DNA of 64,000 nt from Symsagittifera roscoffensis (GCF_963678635.1 NC_087064.1:30969932-31033931), one strand, 5' to 3'. Counted from the first letter of the stretch, positions 31,769-44,739 are shown. The notes: generated by a model not told the origin, from the sequence alone. Numbers and translations: made by a program.

Positions 31769-32152
31769 ATGAAAATAGCAACAAAAAGAATTGCAAAAAA
31801 AACAATAAAGATTTTATCTATTCAACAAATGTCCCCAAACTCATATATTTTCTCAGAAGCACCTAATTTTGAGGAAGACTTTTTTGAAAAACACAAAAAA
31901 CACGCCATCAGTCGTAAAACTTTCAAAATTGGCAATGAATTGAATAGATTGCGGTTTTTTCGATACTTTGCGAAAAAATTTGGGAAATTTAAAAATCTTT
32001 TCCTGAATCGAGGCAAATTAAATTTAAAAATTGTTCCACCTTGCAGGTTGACGCAAATTTATTTCAATCAGCTGCTTGAAGGCGAAGCCTTAGAATTAAA
32101 GAAACGTTATCAAAAATTTTATCAATTTACAAGAAAAAACTTTGATTCTTAA
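31769..32152 (+). CDS. Hypothetical basic 127-codon frame in array unit 2
   Basis: It runs from an ATG through a Lys/Phe/Arg-rich protein (helical RFFRYFAKKFGKF near residue 60) to TAA. The same frame is open in unit 3 with about four residue changes, and broken in unit 1 by indels in A runs. No homology is recognised. Copies are too alike to show selection, so coding status is doubtful. Confidence 0.25.
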   Translation: MKIATKRIAKKTIKILSIQQMSPNSYIFSEAPNFEEDFFEKHKKHAISRKTFKIGNELNRLRFFRYFAKKFGKFKNLFLNRGKLNLKIVPPCRLTQIYFNQLLEGEALELKKRYQKFYQFTRKNFDS

Positions 32153-32349
32153 GTGGTGATTTGATCATTAAATCAGCGTCACGCTTTCATAATATTTTCG
32201 TCTCTGCTTTTCACCAGAAATCTTGACTGATTAATTGAGTCTAATCGAATGTTTCATTTTTATTTTAATCGTCCTCTAAGATTAATTGCATTTGCTTTCC
32301 AAGCATGGCAAGCATGGCGTGCAACATAACCATACAAAAAATTTATTTG

Positions 32350-32707
32350 TGGAACCAATTGAAACTATTTATTTTATTTATATTTTATTTTCTTGTGAAA
32401 AATTCATTACTAAAAATCATGATCCATGACTAAACCTCACTCTTTAGTTGTGAACCCAGAACCCTAGTGGTTCCGAGAAATAATAATAAAGATTGAAATA
32501 AACTACTTCCTTCTCTCCTCTAACTTTGCAATAAAACGGTATATATCTAGATCAAGTTAGACTAGGAATTACAAGAGTAAGATTAGGTTTGGTATTGGAC
32601 AAAAGAGTTGCACGAATCTATCCGGCCGAAAAAAGATATCGTGACAAGCAGATGGTGCACCTTATCCAAAATTACTCTTTGAGGAGGCTACCCCGGACCT
32701 AAATTCA
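32350..32707 (+). repeat. LTR2 of the tandem array
   Basis: 358 bp, nearly identical to LTR1 and LTR3, followed by the primer-binding site at 32710. Confidence 0.8.
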
Positions 32708-33352
32708 TCTGGTGCGATCAACGAGTACAAATTAAACCTACTAAAAGTTTAGTTTTAGCCACCAATAAACAAATCAACAAATAAAAAAGAAAAAATTAGC
32801 TTATTTTCCACGTTTCAATAAGTCTAAATAGGCAGAGTCAATATTCAAAACAAAACTTCATCAAATTTTCTTTTAAAAATGAAAATTCAACGAGTTGTGC
32901 ATGGGTAGTTATACACATTTTGCGTCTTATTGAATAGAATTCAGTAAACTTTCACTGTTTTTGCTTTTTGTGAAAACTGTTTTCGGCGTTTTTTGAATCT
33001 GTTTCGTATGATTTTGATTTGGGATTTGTTGAAGTATGCCAAAAAAATGCTTTTAAACTGATGACTAGAAAAAATCTTAATTGTTTTCAGGTGACATATT
33101 ATATAAAGGGACCCGAAAATATCTTTTTTATCATTATTTAAACTGTTTGTCTTTCTTAGTATAATTGTTAAGCTTGCCCTTCTGCAAGCAAATTTTTTAA
33201 GTTTGTCTGTTGCTTTAGTTGAGTTTCAGGCCTTTATTGTTGATGTTGTACTCTCAGTTTTTGTCTCTATAGCTTACTATGGAAGTTAGCGTGAGACGGG
33301 CAAGTATTTATAGTCTTCTGTGACAAAAAATGCTGAGCTTTCTTCCTGACTA

Positions 33353-33355
<3 letters not shown>

Positions 33356-33411
<56 letters not shown>

Positions 33412-33428
33412 TTCTCTCTCTCTCTCTC
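33356..33428. repeat. (CT)n microsatellite, array copy 3
   Basis: Same position in the unit; longest of the three. Confidence 0.95.
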
Positions 33429-34697
33429 CATCATTTGTACAAAAGTCTTGGAAAATTTTTCCATGATTATATCAAAGATTCATAGTAGCATGGCAATCTC
33501 GCCAAAATATTGCGTGGGTTTTGGACATCTTGAATGATCTTGTAATCTTGTATCTTGCAATGTTTTCCAAAATCGAAAGACTGGGCAAAAAAGCCAATTA
33601 ATCCAGTAACTTTTAAAAAAAAAATGAACTTCTTGTCCTTCTGTTTTTGATTCAAAATATCAGAGATAAATTGTTGGGCCAGACCATGAAAAAGGGTCTT
33701 CCCAAAAATATAAAAGACTGCTCCTATCAAGGCAAAACCCTGAATAATCCGAGTGCCATTTAAGGGCCAAAAAATTTGTCACTTTTTAAAGAGATTTAAA
33801 ATTGATAAAAGTTCAAAAAATTTTCAAAATTTTACTCACGGGGCATATAAGTACAAAAAGATGTAATTAGCGTTTAGCAACGTACTAAGTGTCCCAGAAA
33901 TGACTAAATGGAGTTTTTCAAAGCACCATTGCTTAGGTGATATACCCTTTTTAAATTTCAGATCAGGATGTCAAAACTTTTCAGATGGTATTAAAACCTC
34001 AGTTTATAACGGGCATAATGAAAGCTCGAAAATTTCTGAAGAAAGGAAACCACGCCCTGCATCAAGTTTTATCCTTTCCTTCAAATATTGGAAGACTTAG
34101 CAAATTTTCCTAGCTCTGTCTATTTTTGCTTTTTCTCTAACCTCGCAAAATAATCTTTTATGCTTTAACGGTGTTTTTATAAGGTAACCATGAAGACTAT
34201 TTGAAATCATGGCCATTATATATTGTTGAATTTTCGAATAAATTGAGAAACATGTATGTGCTTTCATTTTTTTAGTCAGACTAATTTCACAAAGAAGTTT
34301 TACAGCGTGTGCATATTGATCCTGGTATCTTAGGATGGCCAAGCGCTTGTGCTTGGATTAGTTTAAAAGCCTTTGACGACTGCTTGTTTATTACTTGATA
34401 CTTCCAAGACGCAAATTATATATGGGTGATTGTCAAAGAGATCCATTTTCATAATCATTCCAACTTGATTGAGGAGCAATGAAATTTTTTTCGTATTCGA
34501 TTAACACTTTAACACTAAATAATTGATCTGTTGGCAGTCCATAAATCATAGTTTATCTCGAAACTAGTTAAGAGCAGTTGGAGCAGAACATTCAGGGCTT
34601 TAAGAAACTTCTTTATGGGAAATTGGAATCTTTGCTGAAAGCTTGTCTGAATGTATGAACTCATACAATCAATTTTGTTTTCAAATAAAATGATTTT

Positions 34698-35081
34698 ATG
34701 AAAATAGCAACAAAAAGAATTGCAAAAAAAACAATAAAGATTTTATCTATTCAACAAATGTCCCCAAACTCATATATTTTCTCAGAAGCACCTAATTTTG
34801 AGGAAGACTTTTTTGAAAAACACAAAAAACACGCCATCAGTCGTACAACTTTCAAAATTGGCAATGAATTGAATAGATTGCGGTTTTTTCGATACTTTGC
34901 GAAAAAATTTGGGAAATTTAAAAATCTTTTCCTGAATCGAGGCAAATTAAATTTAAAAATTGTTTCACCTTGCAGGTTGACGCATAATTATTTCAATCAG
35001 CTGCTTGAAGGCGAAGCCTTAGAATTAAAGAAACGTTATCAAAAATTTTATCAATTTACAAGAAAAAACTTTGATTCTTAA
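34698..35081 (+). CDS. Hypothetical basic 127-codon frame in array unit 3
   Basis: Counterpart of 31769-32152, same length, differing at about four residues (for example SRTTF for SRKTF). The unit 1 counterpart (about 28843-29232) is frameshifted. Function and reality are uncertain. Confidence 0.25.
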   Translation: MKIATKRIAKKTIKILSIQQMSPNSYIFSEAPNFEEDFFEKHKKHAISRTTFKIGNELNRLRFFRYFAKKFGKFKNLFLNRGKLNLKIVSPCRLTHNYFNQLLEGEALELKKRYQKFYQFTRKNFDS

Positions 35082-35278
35082 GTGGTGATTTGATCATTAA
35101 GTCAGCGTCACGCTTTCATAATATTTTCGTCTCTGCTTTTCACCAGAAATCTTGACTGATTAATTGAGTCTAATCAAATGTTTCATTTTTATTTTAATCG
35201 TCCTCTAAGGTTAATTGCATTTGCTTTCCAAGCATGGCAAGCATGGCGTGCAACATTACCATACAAAAAATTTATTTG

Positions 35279-35636
35279 TGGAACCAATTGAAACTATTTA
35301 TTTTATTTATATTTTATTTTCTTGTGAAAAATTTGTTACAAAAAATCATGATCCATGACTAAACCTCACTCTTTAGTTGTGAACCCAAAACCCTAGTGGT
35401 TCCGAGAAATAATAATAAAGATTGAAATAAACTACTTCCTTCTCTCCTCTAACTTTGCAATAAAACGGTATATATCTAGATCAAGTTAGACTAGGAATTA
35501 CAAGAGTAAGATTAGGTTTGGTATTGGACTAAGGAGTTGCACGAATCTATCCGGCCGAGAAAAGATATCGTGACAAGCAGATGGTGCACCTTATCCAAAA
35601 TTACTCTTTGAGGAGGCTACCCCGGACCTAAATTCA
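35279..35636 (+). repeat. LTR3, joined to a decayed gag-bearing interior
   Basis: 358 bp. The primer-binding site (35639) and leader follow, but from about 35790 the sequence leaves the array and enters a decayed copy of ORF B and gag. LTR3 is thus also the 5' LTR of a coding-type element. Confidence 0.8.
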
Positions 35637-38240
35637 TCTGGTGCGATCAACGAGTACAAATTAAACCTACTACAAGTTTAGTTTTAGCCACCAATAAACA
35701 AATCAACAAATAAAAAAGAAAAAATTAGCTTATTTTCCACGTTTCAATAAGTCTAAATAGGCAGAGTCAATATTCAAAACAAAACTTCATCACAAGCGAC
35801 GAAAATCATATCTGCATCGTTGGGAAAAAATAATTAGAAACGACAAAGTTTAACCAATAAACTGTTTGTGCAGTGAAATCTTGCAATTTCGGAATCAGAT
35901 ACAACAACTATTGGTAAACTTTAACAACTCAAAGTCCAAAAACAACACACCATCCATAAAAATCAGGAACGCCGTTTTCTGACTTCGAAACAACTCGTGC
36001 ACCTTCTCTAAGAAGTGAAAGAAGAATCAAAACTTATAGCCAAAAACCAGTCCGCATATTTGACTGAAATTAACCCAAAAGAAACATTGAACATTTTACA
36101 CTAACAGTAGAACCACTTCTTAAAAAACGATTCAAAAATATGACAAAAGTTATGAAGATGAATCTATCCTGCCATTTGTCATACATTTAAGGAAGGATCC
36201 ATCTAGGTGACAAGTAGAATTCTGACACAACCTGATAACAAATTTACTTTGCGAAGGATCTAGTCCATGTAAACATGAATTTCTAGAAGTAAAAAAAAAA
36301 GGTGGATACTTGACCACTATTTACTAAATATGTGCAAATAAACTTCTTAATATGGAATAATCAAAACTGAAATTCTATCAACAGATTCAATTTATGGTAC
36401 TTCATTGCAAAAAGTACAAACACAATACATAGAGATAAGTTTTGAAAAGTTTTCACAGAATTTACTAAAAAGCATACAACATCAAAATTCATAACAAGCA
36501 AAATCAAATTTCACAACTGATGATTCTGCAAAATTTAATAATTACGTTCAAATCTTAGACTCATTTGAAACATTGCACGCTTTACCCCCACAAACAACAC
36601 GACATGCAAATGTAAGAAAAAAAACTAATTTTTTTTTCGAAATCAAAAGATAAAGCCGAGAAAATCTCAACGACACTGACACTCACCCGCTTAAGTAAAG
36701 CTCCATTATTAAGAAAAAGTAGTATGGCTCATATTTTACCGTTCTGAGGGCAATATAGGTTTTGCACGAGCAATTTCGCCCAATTTGTTATGTTTAAACA
36801 ATCCTAGCAATTCAATCAGATAAAATTTAGTACAATGAAAAGCATTATGTTATATTTTTAATAAACTGAACGCAATTTCAAATTCAGCAATTCAAAACAT
36901 TCTTGTTCAAAAATATAATTTAAAAGTCATCGCACGGACACCAGATACATTTCCATTAAATCATAAACCAATTTTTTAAAAAAGAACAGACAACACAAGT
37001 TTAAAATCAACATTCATTCATGCAAGAGATTATTCAAGCTGAACAAAAGACTAAATCAACAAGATTTTCAAATCACATCACACTTCACGAGACGGAAGAT
37101 ATCAAATAGCAACCAACAACATAGCAAAGTATATAACCAATAAACCCCACAAATACAACACCATATACAAAAAATAAAGCGTTACAGCAATCAAAAAAAC
37201 AATAAAGAGCTAAACCAGATTTCTTTGGTGAATATTCATCTAGGAATTATCAAACCCAAAGAGTTATAAATAAAAAATGTACTTTCAATAGAAAGTACCA
37301 AAAATGAAACCAATTTCAAATCGTAACTTTGATTTTTCCGCAAATAATTAAGAAATTAATCATTTAGTAGATCCAGGAAAAAAACATCACAATTTCTAGA
37401 TCTTACTTACTACCACCAATATTTTGAACGTTTAAACTCACAGCCAGTCAGCTTTCACAAAAGAAAACATTCAAACAGATCAATTTGAGATTTCTGAATT
37501 TTTAAACAAAACAAACAATATGGACAAAGAAATTCAAAAACTTTTAACATAAGACAAAGAAGATTTTCGAAAAAAAACAACAATTACCACTTGACTCTAA
37601 CCAAACGAATGATCAATGGTACAATGAGGAACAAACAAATTTTTTTGAAGCATATATAAATCCACGAACAACTGACAACGAAAAACTAAGTATCCGTTAA
37701 AAAAAAATTACACATTACCAAACCAAAATACACCAACAAAAAACCAAATGATTACTCAGAGTTACCAACCTGAAGCTATGAGAAAAGAAAAAACATCACC
37801 ATATTACCTACAACAAAACTAAATCAGTAGACACCAAGTCACAAAGTTTACTCAAATACCAAATACAGCAGAAGCACTACAAATGCCAATGAGTCAGTAA
37901 TTTTTGGGTGGATCATCATGTATATCATATTAACCTTTAGTGATCTTTACAGGAACAGACCCTGAGTACTCTGTCAAAGATTATTTGAATGCCGTCTGAG
38001 TTCATAGACGTACAGCATTAATACAAACAAAACTCGTAGTAGCAGCCCAAAAATTGTTTTCTGTTTTATCAATACAAATGAAACTCGATTTGAAACAGTT
38101 CGCAACAAAATTCTCAAAAATGTTCAATATCGAAATAAATAAACGTTAACGCAATAGTCAATATAGAACCAATTACTCAAGATCAAATTCCATTAGATGC
38201 AATTATTCTAATTATCGTGAAAACCCATAATGATTAAACA
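35637..38240 (+). pseudogene. Decayed leader, ORF B and gag of a giant-type element
   Basis: After LTR3 and its primer-binding site, sequence from about 36240 aligns with ORF B (the SPCK.EF and VK region), then continues with many stops and indels to the ORF B-gag junction near 37880 and the gag start (GGSS, then TGTDPEYSV.DYLNAV). The capsid part (HRRTALIQT, AAQKLFSVL) is followed by an internal deletion to the Asn/Arg/Ser-rich region near 38160-38230. At the junction, the codon matching this window's ORF B stop is CAA, not TAA. Everything beyond gag is missing. Confidence 0.75.
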
Positions 38241-38279
38241 GTTGTAGCGAAAATTCAGAATTTCATAATATCCATATTT

Positions 38280-38850
38280 TTTATTTTCAAAATGAAAACT
38301 CAACGAGCTGTGTTTTGATTTGCGAAAAATTAGCTAATCAAAAAAGTAGTTTATAAAAAAGAAGTTTATTAATTGCGAAAAACCAGTTTGCTAAAAAGTA
38401 GTTTATCAATATTGGGGGTCCAAGAACTTGTCAAGATATACATGGTATCATGAATCATGAAAAGCTTGAAAAGATCAGGGCAAATTTTAGCATTATCTTG
38501 TCAAAATATCCATGATACATATTTTATAATTGAAAGCTCAACGAGGTGTGCATGGTTTGTTATACTTATTTTGCGTATTATTAAATAAAATTCAGTAAAT
38601 TGTCACTGTTTTTGCTTTTTTGTGAAAACTGTTTTTGATGTATTTTGAATCTGATTTGTATGATTTGTTGAAAAATGCCGAAAAAATTATGCTTTTAAAC
38701 TGATGATTGGAAAAAACAATAGTTTTTGGGTGACATATTACATAAAAGGACCCGAAAAAGTCTTTTATATCAGTATTCAAACTGTTTATCTTTCTTAGTA
38801 TAATTGTTAAGCTTGCCCTTCTGCAATCAAGTTTTTTGTAATTGTCTGTC
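38280..38850 (+). repeat. Array-type internal sequence after the gag relic, copy 1
   Basis: AAAACTCAACGAG and the following 550 bases resemble the start of the internal region of the 2.9-kb array (26850-27360), including the internally duplicated start. So the coding relic and the array share 3' sequence as well as LTRs. Confidence 0.65.
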
Positions 38851-39119
38851 ATTACGAGGACAAACAGTGCATTCTCTGCATTGTAATAGGAAACCTCAAA
38901 AGGCCAAAATCAAATTTGTCGCGGAATTTGCAAGATTGCTACTTTTCTTTGACCTTATATGCTGTTTTGGATTCCACAAACAAATACCTAAATCAATCTA
39001 CCGCTCAAAATTGATCCAAAAATAAGCAATATATATGTGGTAAAGTTTTAATTTATATCTTTTATTTAATACAGGTGTTCACCAACAACGGTTCACCAAC
39101 AATACATGACGTCTACCAG

Positions 39120-39300
39120 TCTCAATTCGATCTCAACTTCGATCTGACCAACTTCGTCGCCAACTTTGATCTCAATTCCTGTAACCCAATTTCAATCCCG
39201 ATTCCTGTAACCAATTTTCGATCCCGGTTCCTGTAACCAAACTTCGATCCCAATTCCTGTAACCCAACTTCGATCCCAATTCCTGCCATCAATCTCAAAT
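39120..39300. repeat. CTTCGATCCCAATTCCTGTAACCCAA minisatellite, copy 1
   Basis: Five to six imperfect units of about 25-29 bases. Spacers are not unique and units are not palindromic, so it is not CRISPR-like. Confidence 0.8.
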
Positions 39301-39704
39301 CCTGCAAAAGGAACAATTTGAACAAACTTATGAAGTAAATTCGCATTTATCTTAATCAGGTGTTTTCAAATATAGTTAAGGTTTTTTCAACAATTCAGGT
39401 GTTTTCAAATATAGTTTGATAAGGCAAAATTTTCGGGAACCTTATTTTTTTTTACAATTAACCACTTATTTTAGCTGTAGATCTTTTATCTGAAACGGAT
39501 TTACTCAAATTAGTTTTTCTTGATAGATAATTTACTTTCTATGAGCAAATTACACCATATAGATAGTTTACTCTTTATGAGCAACTTTGACGGGCCGGCA
39601 TATTTTCATACCATAACACATACTGCATACAGTAAAAAGAATACACCAAATTACGGTTAATTTAAAGAGATCAAATATAAACAAACAGTCGTAAGAAAAC
39701 AGTC

Positions 39705-41520
39705 ATGACAACCAACAGTATAAACAGTTCAAGTTGTTCATTCCAAGTCATAAAAAAAATCCTGGGCGGACTCGGCCGTATTATGTCTAAGCACTTCTCG
39801 TTAGTTATCCTCGACGGCATATCTACAACGGCATGCATTTATATGGCATCGGATTGTGCTTATGAAGAAATCTCTGTGTTCGTTGAACTTGAGTGATTTG
39901 ATCAAAGTGTCTAGCTCACGTTCGTTTCTTGCTGGCAGCAAATTTCACTTTTCCCCAGCACAGAATCCCAAAATTGATGGCATCCAAAAAGTCCTGAGTT
40001 ATACTGCCCAAAAACTTAGCAGCTCACTGTGTGGATGATAAACCAATGGCCTTTCTGGTTACTGGTGTAGCTGGAAACAAAATGAAGGTTTGCCCTGTTT
40101 TTTTCCTCATCAAGCCAACGCATCTTTTCATTGCCGAAAAGGTCGCAAAAGTTTTGCCGATTGGTTGGGTAATATCACTCAGATCGCGGCTAAAACCGTT
40201 CTAAGACGAAGCACAAGAGAATAAAAGAAAATATCATATTTAATTTTGGAAAAACAACGAAATTGAAATAAACAGCCACATACCAAAAAATCTTCTTCAG
40301 CAAGCTCCGCCAAAACAGAAGGCCTTCTCAGGGTGCCATCCGCTTTTTCGATGGAACTCATTCCAGCAAATGCTCGTTTCTTCAAATAAAAGAATTTCAA
40401 ATAATCAACACGAAACAAAACTTTTCTCCGGCGCGCAAGATAGTCGATCCTAGCTAAAATCACAAAATAGAATACGGTGTATAAATAGAATACGGTAAAA
40501 TCAAATACCGATAAAAATAAGAATCGGTTGCATCCGGAAATGCAATTTTCAGGATATCAGATGAAATCGATGATCATACAGAATATAAGGACAGTTGGAA
40601 GTGATTAATTAGTAGATTAGTTACACATTTGATAAGTTACAAGATAATTTCACCTGTATTTCACCTTGATGCATGGAGCAAACTTCAAGGGAATGTCAAT
40701 TTCTGGCAACTCAAAATAGTCAAGGCAACTCAAAATATCTTCCTGCGGTTTTTAGTACTTGTTTTTTTTTTTGGCCTTGGGCTCTATGGTTTTTTGTTTG
40801 GGTCTAGATTTCTCAGCATCCGTAATCATGAATTTTATGAAATAGTCTGGCAGTGATTCTCCGGCGGACTCGTTTCCTTGACTCGCCTTGTGACTCGTTT
40901 CTCAACTCGGAGTACCTAACATATAAATTGCCACTAATAATGATGGTCCTTTCCCCGCAGTATCCTGAGGTTTGTCGACCAAGCGAACTGTGCACTGGGA
41001 CCCAAAAGGGTCGTTAATGATGACAATCTCTTTTTCGACACTCCCAGCATGTTCAAAAAAGACCATCGAGTCCCTGTGCAGCTGTCCGGGGTTGAACGAT
41101 ATTTTATCTTTTCTCGAATTCGCTTTCTGCTGATGACACAAGTATCATTGTCTTCGTGATATTTTCTTATATTCCAAGCTGTTGCGTTTTCTTTTCTGTC
41201 TTCTCGGACACTAAAGATGGCACTTCCCGGCTAAGCAGAGCATTTAATCTTCACGCACGAATCGCTGATTAATGATAAAACTACAGCACTTTCCCAGATT
41301 GAAGTGACGGCATCGAGGACTTGTACTTTTTCCTTTACCCAAAAAGTTTTACTTAGCATGATGACATGGATGAAAGACTCTAATATATGGCTGAACTGAG
41401 GAGCGATTGAATGATTGAAATGAAATGAGCCTTGGTTCAAGAATTAACTGATGACAGTTTTTCCCTGATAAGAACGGTCCCTGATAAGAACTGACAGTGC
41501 GGCTTTACTGTTAAGAAGCG
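39705..41520 (-). pseudogene. Unidentified minus-strand exon-like frames, copy 1
   Basis: Open stretches at 41141-40902, 40463-40179 and around 41440-41231 have amino-acid composition like real exons. The frame ending near 40284 stops at a canonical donor (GTATGTGG on the minus strand). Relative to copy 2, one extra G near 40866 shifts the frame of the exon at 40995-40813. I recognise no family. Likely remains of a multi-exon host or transposon gene. Confidence 0.35.
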
Positions 41521-41685
41521 CACTGTCTAGTTTCACTTGTCAGTTCATTGTCAATTAGCCGTCTTATCTTTAGGCAGTAATTATTGCATAGATGCTACTG
41601 TCATATGGTGTGCTAAAAAGAGTGAAAAGTGTCAAAGCTATTCCTTGGTAGACTCTTAACTTGATATCCTGGTGTTTCGATTAAA

Positions 41686-42958
41686 TTGGTGCTGATAAGC
41701 GATGGTAGCTTTGCCGCTAAATTGGAGTCAGTTCATCCTCATCTTGTGCTCAATATTAGTTGCATCCCTCATTTTTCATCCCAATCTAGTAAAAACTTAC
41801 GGACTCAAAGTAAATGTCCAACGCCGAGAACTCATGTCCAGTGCCTTCCAGTTCTCTATCACCATTTGCAGTGCCTTCTAACATCCCTGTGCCTCCGTCA
41901 CCACTCGCAGCACAAGAGACGACATCATTTGCTCCTCCGACACCGGTAACCCCTTTGCGAGCAACCCCGCGACCTTTCGCCTCGCCAATTCCGCCGACAT
42001 ATGGGCAACCACATACCCCTCTGCGACATCTCCATTTAGTCGCTTGATGATACATCAGTGCCATCCTCAGCAGTATCAGCCATATACAGCCTACCTGGAT
42101 TCCTACATGTCGGCATCACCGTATCCGAATTCTCCATGGCCATCGGTTTTTCCCCATTATCGAGAAGTTGAAAGACAACCGTATGACCATGAGAGGCGAA
42201 CCTACACTCCCACGGAACCACGAGCCCATGATCCCACAAAATTACAAGACCACATGAACGACTAGCCCACAAAAGGCCGCGAAAGGGATCATGCAGAGCC
42301 ATATGATGTAGGCGAAACTGTAAGTTGAAGAAATAACTTCACATTACACAACCCTAAAGATTTTGGTAAGCCAAATAGTGAAACTAAATCATATTCAGTT
42401 TTAGCAACCTGGAAAAGCCTCCCGAGCCGAAAACCCGATAATAAACGAGACTCTCAAATAAGTAAATTTACAGAATGTCTAGAAGTCAAATGACTGCGCC
42501 GATAAAAGAAACGGAACCTTGATCCACAAAGAACAATTGACCTTGTTCAGGGCCATTGCCACGTTTCTGTTCACGTGCACAGGGATGCTCGAGAAAATGG
42601 TCAACAAAACCACGGAATGTGCTGTCGTCCAGGCGATTGTCAACATAGAGGAAAAAAAGAAGACAAAATCGTGGAGCTGAGCATAGAACCAGCAGCCTGT
42701 AAGAATCTTTTTTGAATCTAAAACACCGATTTGATAAAAAAAAAAACACTGATGACTCGATTTGATGACTCAATTTTATAGTGTCATCTTCTCGCGTCTC
42801 CCACAGAAATCCAATCTGGCCAGTACAGGGTATGAAATTGTACTATACAGAGGCCAGAACCCATTTAAAGAGGAGCAATATGAGCTACGTTGTTCAGCGG
42901 GCTTTTCGAGACACAAAAAAAATGGTGACGACTCAACTGTTTTTAGTCAATTTATTTG
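41686..42958 (+). pseudogene. Duplicated 5' exons of the SET-type gene, truncated
   Basis: It carries Pro-rich open frames (41814-42047 and 42044-42265, the second ending in TAG before a GTAAGTTG donor near 42319) and the exon starting near 42780. The last exon is cut at 42958 by the tandem-duplication junction, so this copy has no SET domain. That these exons belong to the SET gene is inferred from order and strand only. Confidence 0.4.
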
Positions 42959-42961
42959 GGA

Positions 42962-44690
42962 TACGTTCAAATCTTAGATTCAATTGAAATATTGTACGCT
43001 TTACCCCCACAAACAACACGACATGCAAATGTAAGAAAAGAAACTAATTTTTTTTTTCGAAATCAAAAGATAAAAGCCGAGAAAATCTCAACGACACTGA
43101 CACTCACCCGCTAAAGTAAAGCTCGATTATTAAGAAAAAGTAGTATGGCTTATAATTTACCGTTCTGAGGGCAATATAGATTTTGCACGAGCAATTTCGC
43201 CCAATTTGTTATGTTTAAACAATCCTAGCAATTCAATCAGATAAAATTTAGTACACTGAAAAGCATTCTGTTATATTTTTAATAAACTGAACGCAATTTC
43301 AAATTCAGCAATTCAAAACATTCTTGTTCAAAAATATAATTTAACAGTCATCGCACGGACACCAGATACATTGCCATTAAATCATAAACCAATTTTTTAA
43401 AAAAGAACAGACAACACAAGTTTAAAATTCATTCATGCAAGAGATTATTCAAGCTGAACAAAAGACTAAATCAACAAGATTTTCAAATCACATCACACTT
43501 CACGACGGAAGATATCAAATAGCAACCAACAATATAGCAAAGTATATAACCAATAAACCTCACAAATACAACACCATATACAAAAAATAAAGCGTTACAG
43601 CAATCAAAAAAACAATAAAGAGCTGAACCAGATTTCGTTGGTGAATATTCATCTAGGAATTATCAAACCCAAAGACTTATAAACAAAAAATGTACTTTCA
43701 ATAGAAAATACCAAAAAAGAAACCAATTTCAAATCGTAACTTTGATTTTTCCGCAAATAATTAAGAAATTAATCATTTAGTAGATCCAGGAAAAAAAACA
43801 TCACAATTTCTAGACCTTACTTACTACCACCAATATTTTAAACGTGTAAACTCACAGCCAGTCAGCTTTCACAATAGAAAACATTCAAACAGATCAATTT
43901 GAGATTTCTGAATTTTTAAGCAAAACAAACAATATGGACAAAAAAATTCAAAAACTTTTAACAGAAGACATAGAAGATTTTCGAAAAAAAACAATTACCA
44001 CTTGACTCTAACCAAACGAATGATCAATGGTACAATGAGGAACAAACAAATTTTTTTGAAGCATATATAAGTCCACGAACAACTGACAACGAAAAACTAA
44101 GTATCCGCTAAAAAAAAATACTCATGACCAAACCAAAATACACCAACAAAAAACCAAATTATTACTCAAAGTTACCAACCTGAAGCTATGAGAAAAGAAA
44201 AAACCTGACTATATTACCTACAACAAAACTAAATCAGTAGACACCAAGTCACAAAGTTTACTCAAATACCAAATACAGCAGAAGCACTACAAATGCCAAT
44301 GAGTCAATAATTTTTGGGTGGATCATCATGTATATCATATTAACCTTTAGTGATCTTTACAGGAACAGACCCTGAGTACTCTGTTAAAGATTATTTGAAT
44401 GCCGTAACAGCAAACCTAATATTAGACATAGAACTAAAACCAAACCAAAACTGAGTTCATAGACGTACAGCATTAATACAAACAACACTCGTAGTAGCAG
44501 TCCAAAAATTGTTTTCTGTTTTACCAATACAAATGAAACTCGACTTGAAACAGTTTGCAACAAAATTCTCAAAAATGTTCAATATCAATATAAATAAACG
44601 TTAACGCAATAGTCAATATAGAACAAATTACTCAAGATCAAATTCCATTAGATACAATTATTCTAATTATCGTGAAAACCCATAATGATT
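42962..44690 (+). pseudogene. Decayed ORF B and gag, duplicate copy
   Basis: Second copy of the relic, made by the segmental duplication, starting inside ORF B. It keeps about 46 bases of gag near 44404-44450 that copy 1 lost. It also has CAA at the ORF B-gag junction. Confidence 0.75.
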
Positions 44691-44739
44691 AAACAGTTGT
44701 AGCGAAAATTCAGAATTTCATAATATCCATATTTTTTAT

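Larger units (their letters stand above)
26850..35636 (+). mobile_element. Tandem array of a non-coding LTR element
   Basis: The order is partial internal region, LTR1, internal region, LTR2, internal region, LTR3. Periods are 2920 and 2929 bp. Each LTR is followed by a primer-binding site (TGGTGCGATCAACGAG, at 29790, 32710 and 35639). Each internal region of about 2.57 kb has a 170-bp leader, then AT-rich sequence with no gag or pol. Copies differ by a few percent. A shared minus-strand frame (30540-30854, 33467-33730; shortened near 27626-27874) and short plus frames are open but match nothing. The first internal region also carries a 185-bp duplication of its start (26850-27036). LTR-LTR recombination is the simplest origin of the array. 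Confidence 0.8.
36543..42961. repeat. Tandem segmental duplication, copy 1 (6.4 kb)
   Basis: Sequence from TACGTTCAAATCTTAG onward recurs from 42962 with high identity to the end of this copy. It contains the gag relic, a piece of the array's internal sequence, a minisatellite, minus-strand exon-like frames and plus-strand exons that lead into the SET pseudogene. Copy 1 is about 350 bases shorter, mostly from indels. Confidence 0.85.

Noticed and set aside
29960-32707. Reading each 2.75-kb stretch (TGAAAACTC...AAATTCA) as a giant LTR
   Set aside because: It has TG...CA ends and a primer site after it, but TGGAACC at 32350 aligns with the start of the giant element's LTR, so the LTR is 358 bp and the rest is interior.
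33267-33464. Arg-Glu repeat protein on the minus strand
   Set aside because: It is a translation of the (CT)n microsatellite.
39120-39300. CRISPR-like array or coding repeat
   Set aside because: Imperfect tandem units without spacers, and no conserved frame between the two copies.
41786-42302. Minus-strand frames opposite the Pro-rich exons
   Set aside because: They mirror the plus-strand Pro-rich exons, and the plus-strand reading fits a donor site better.
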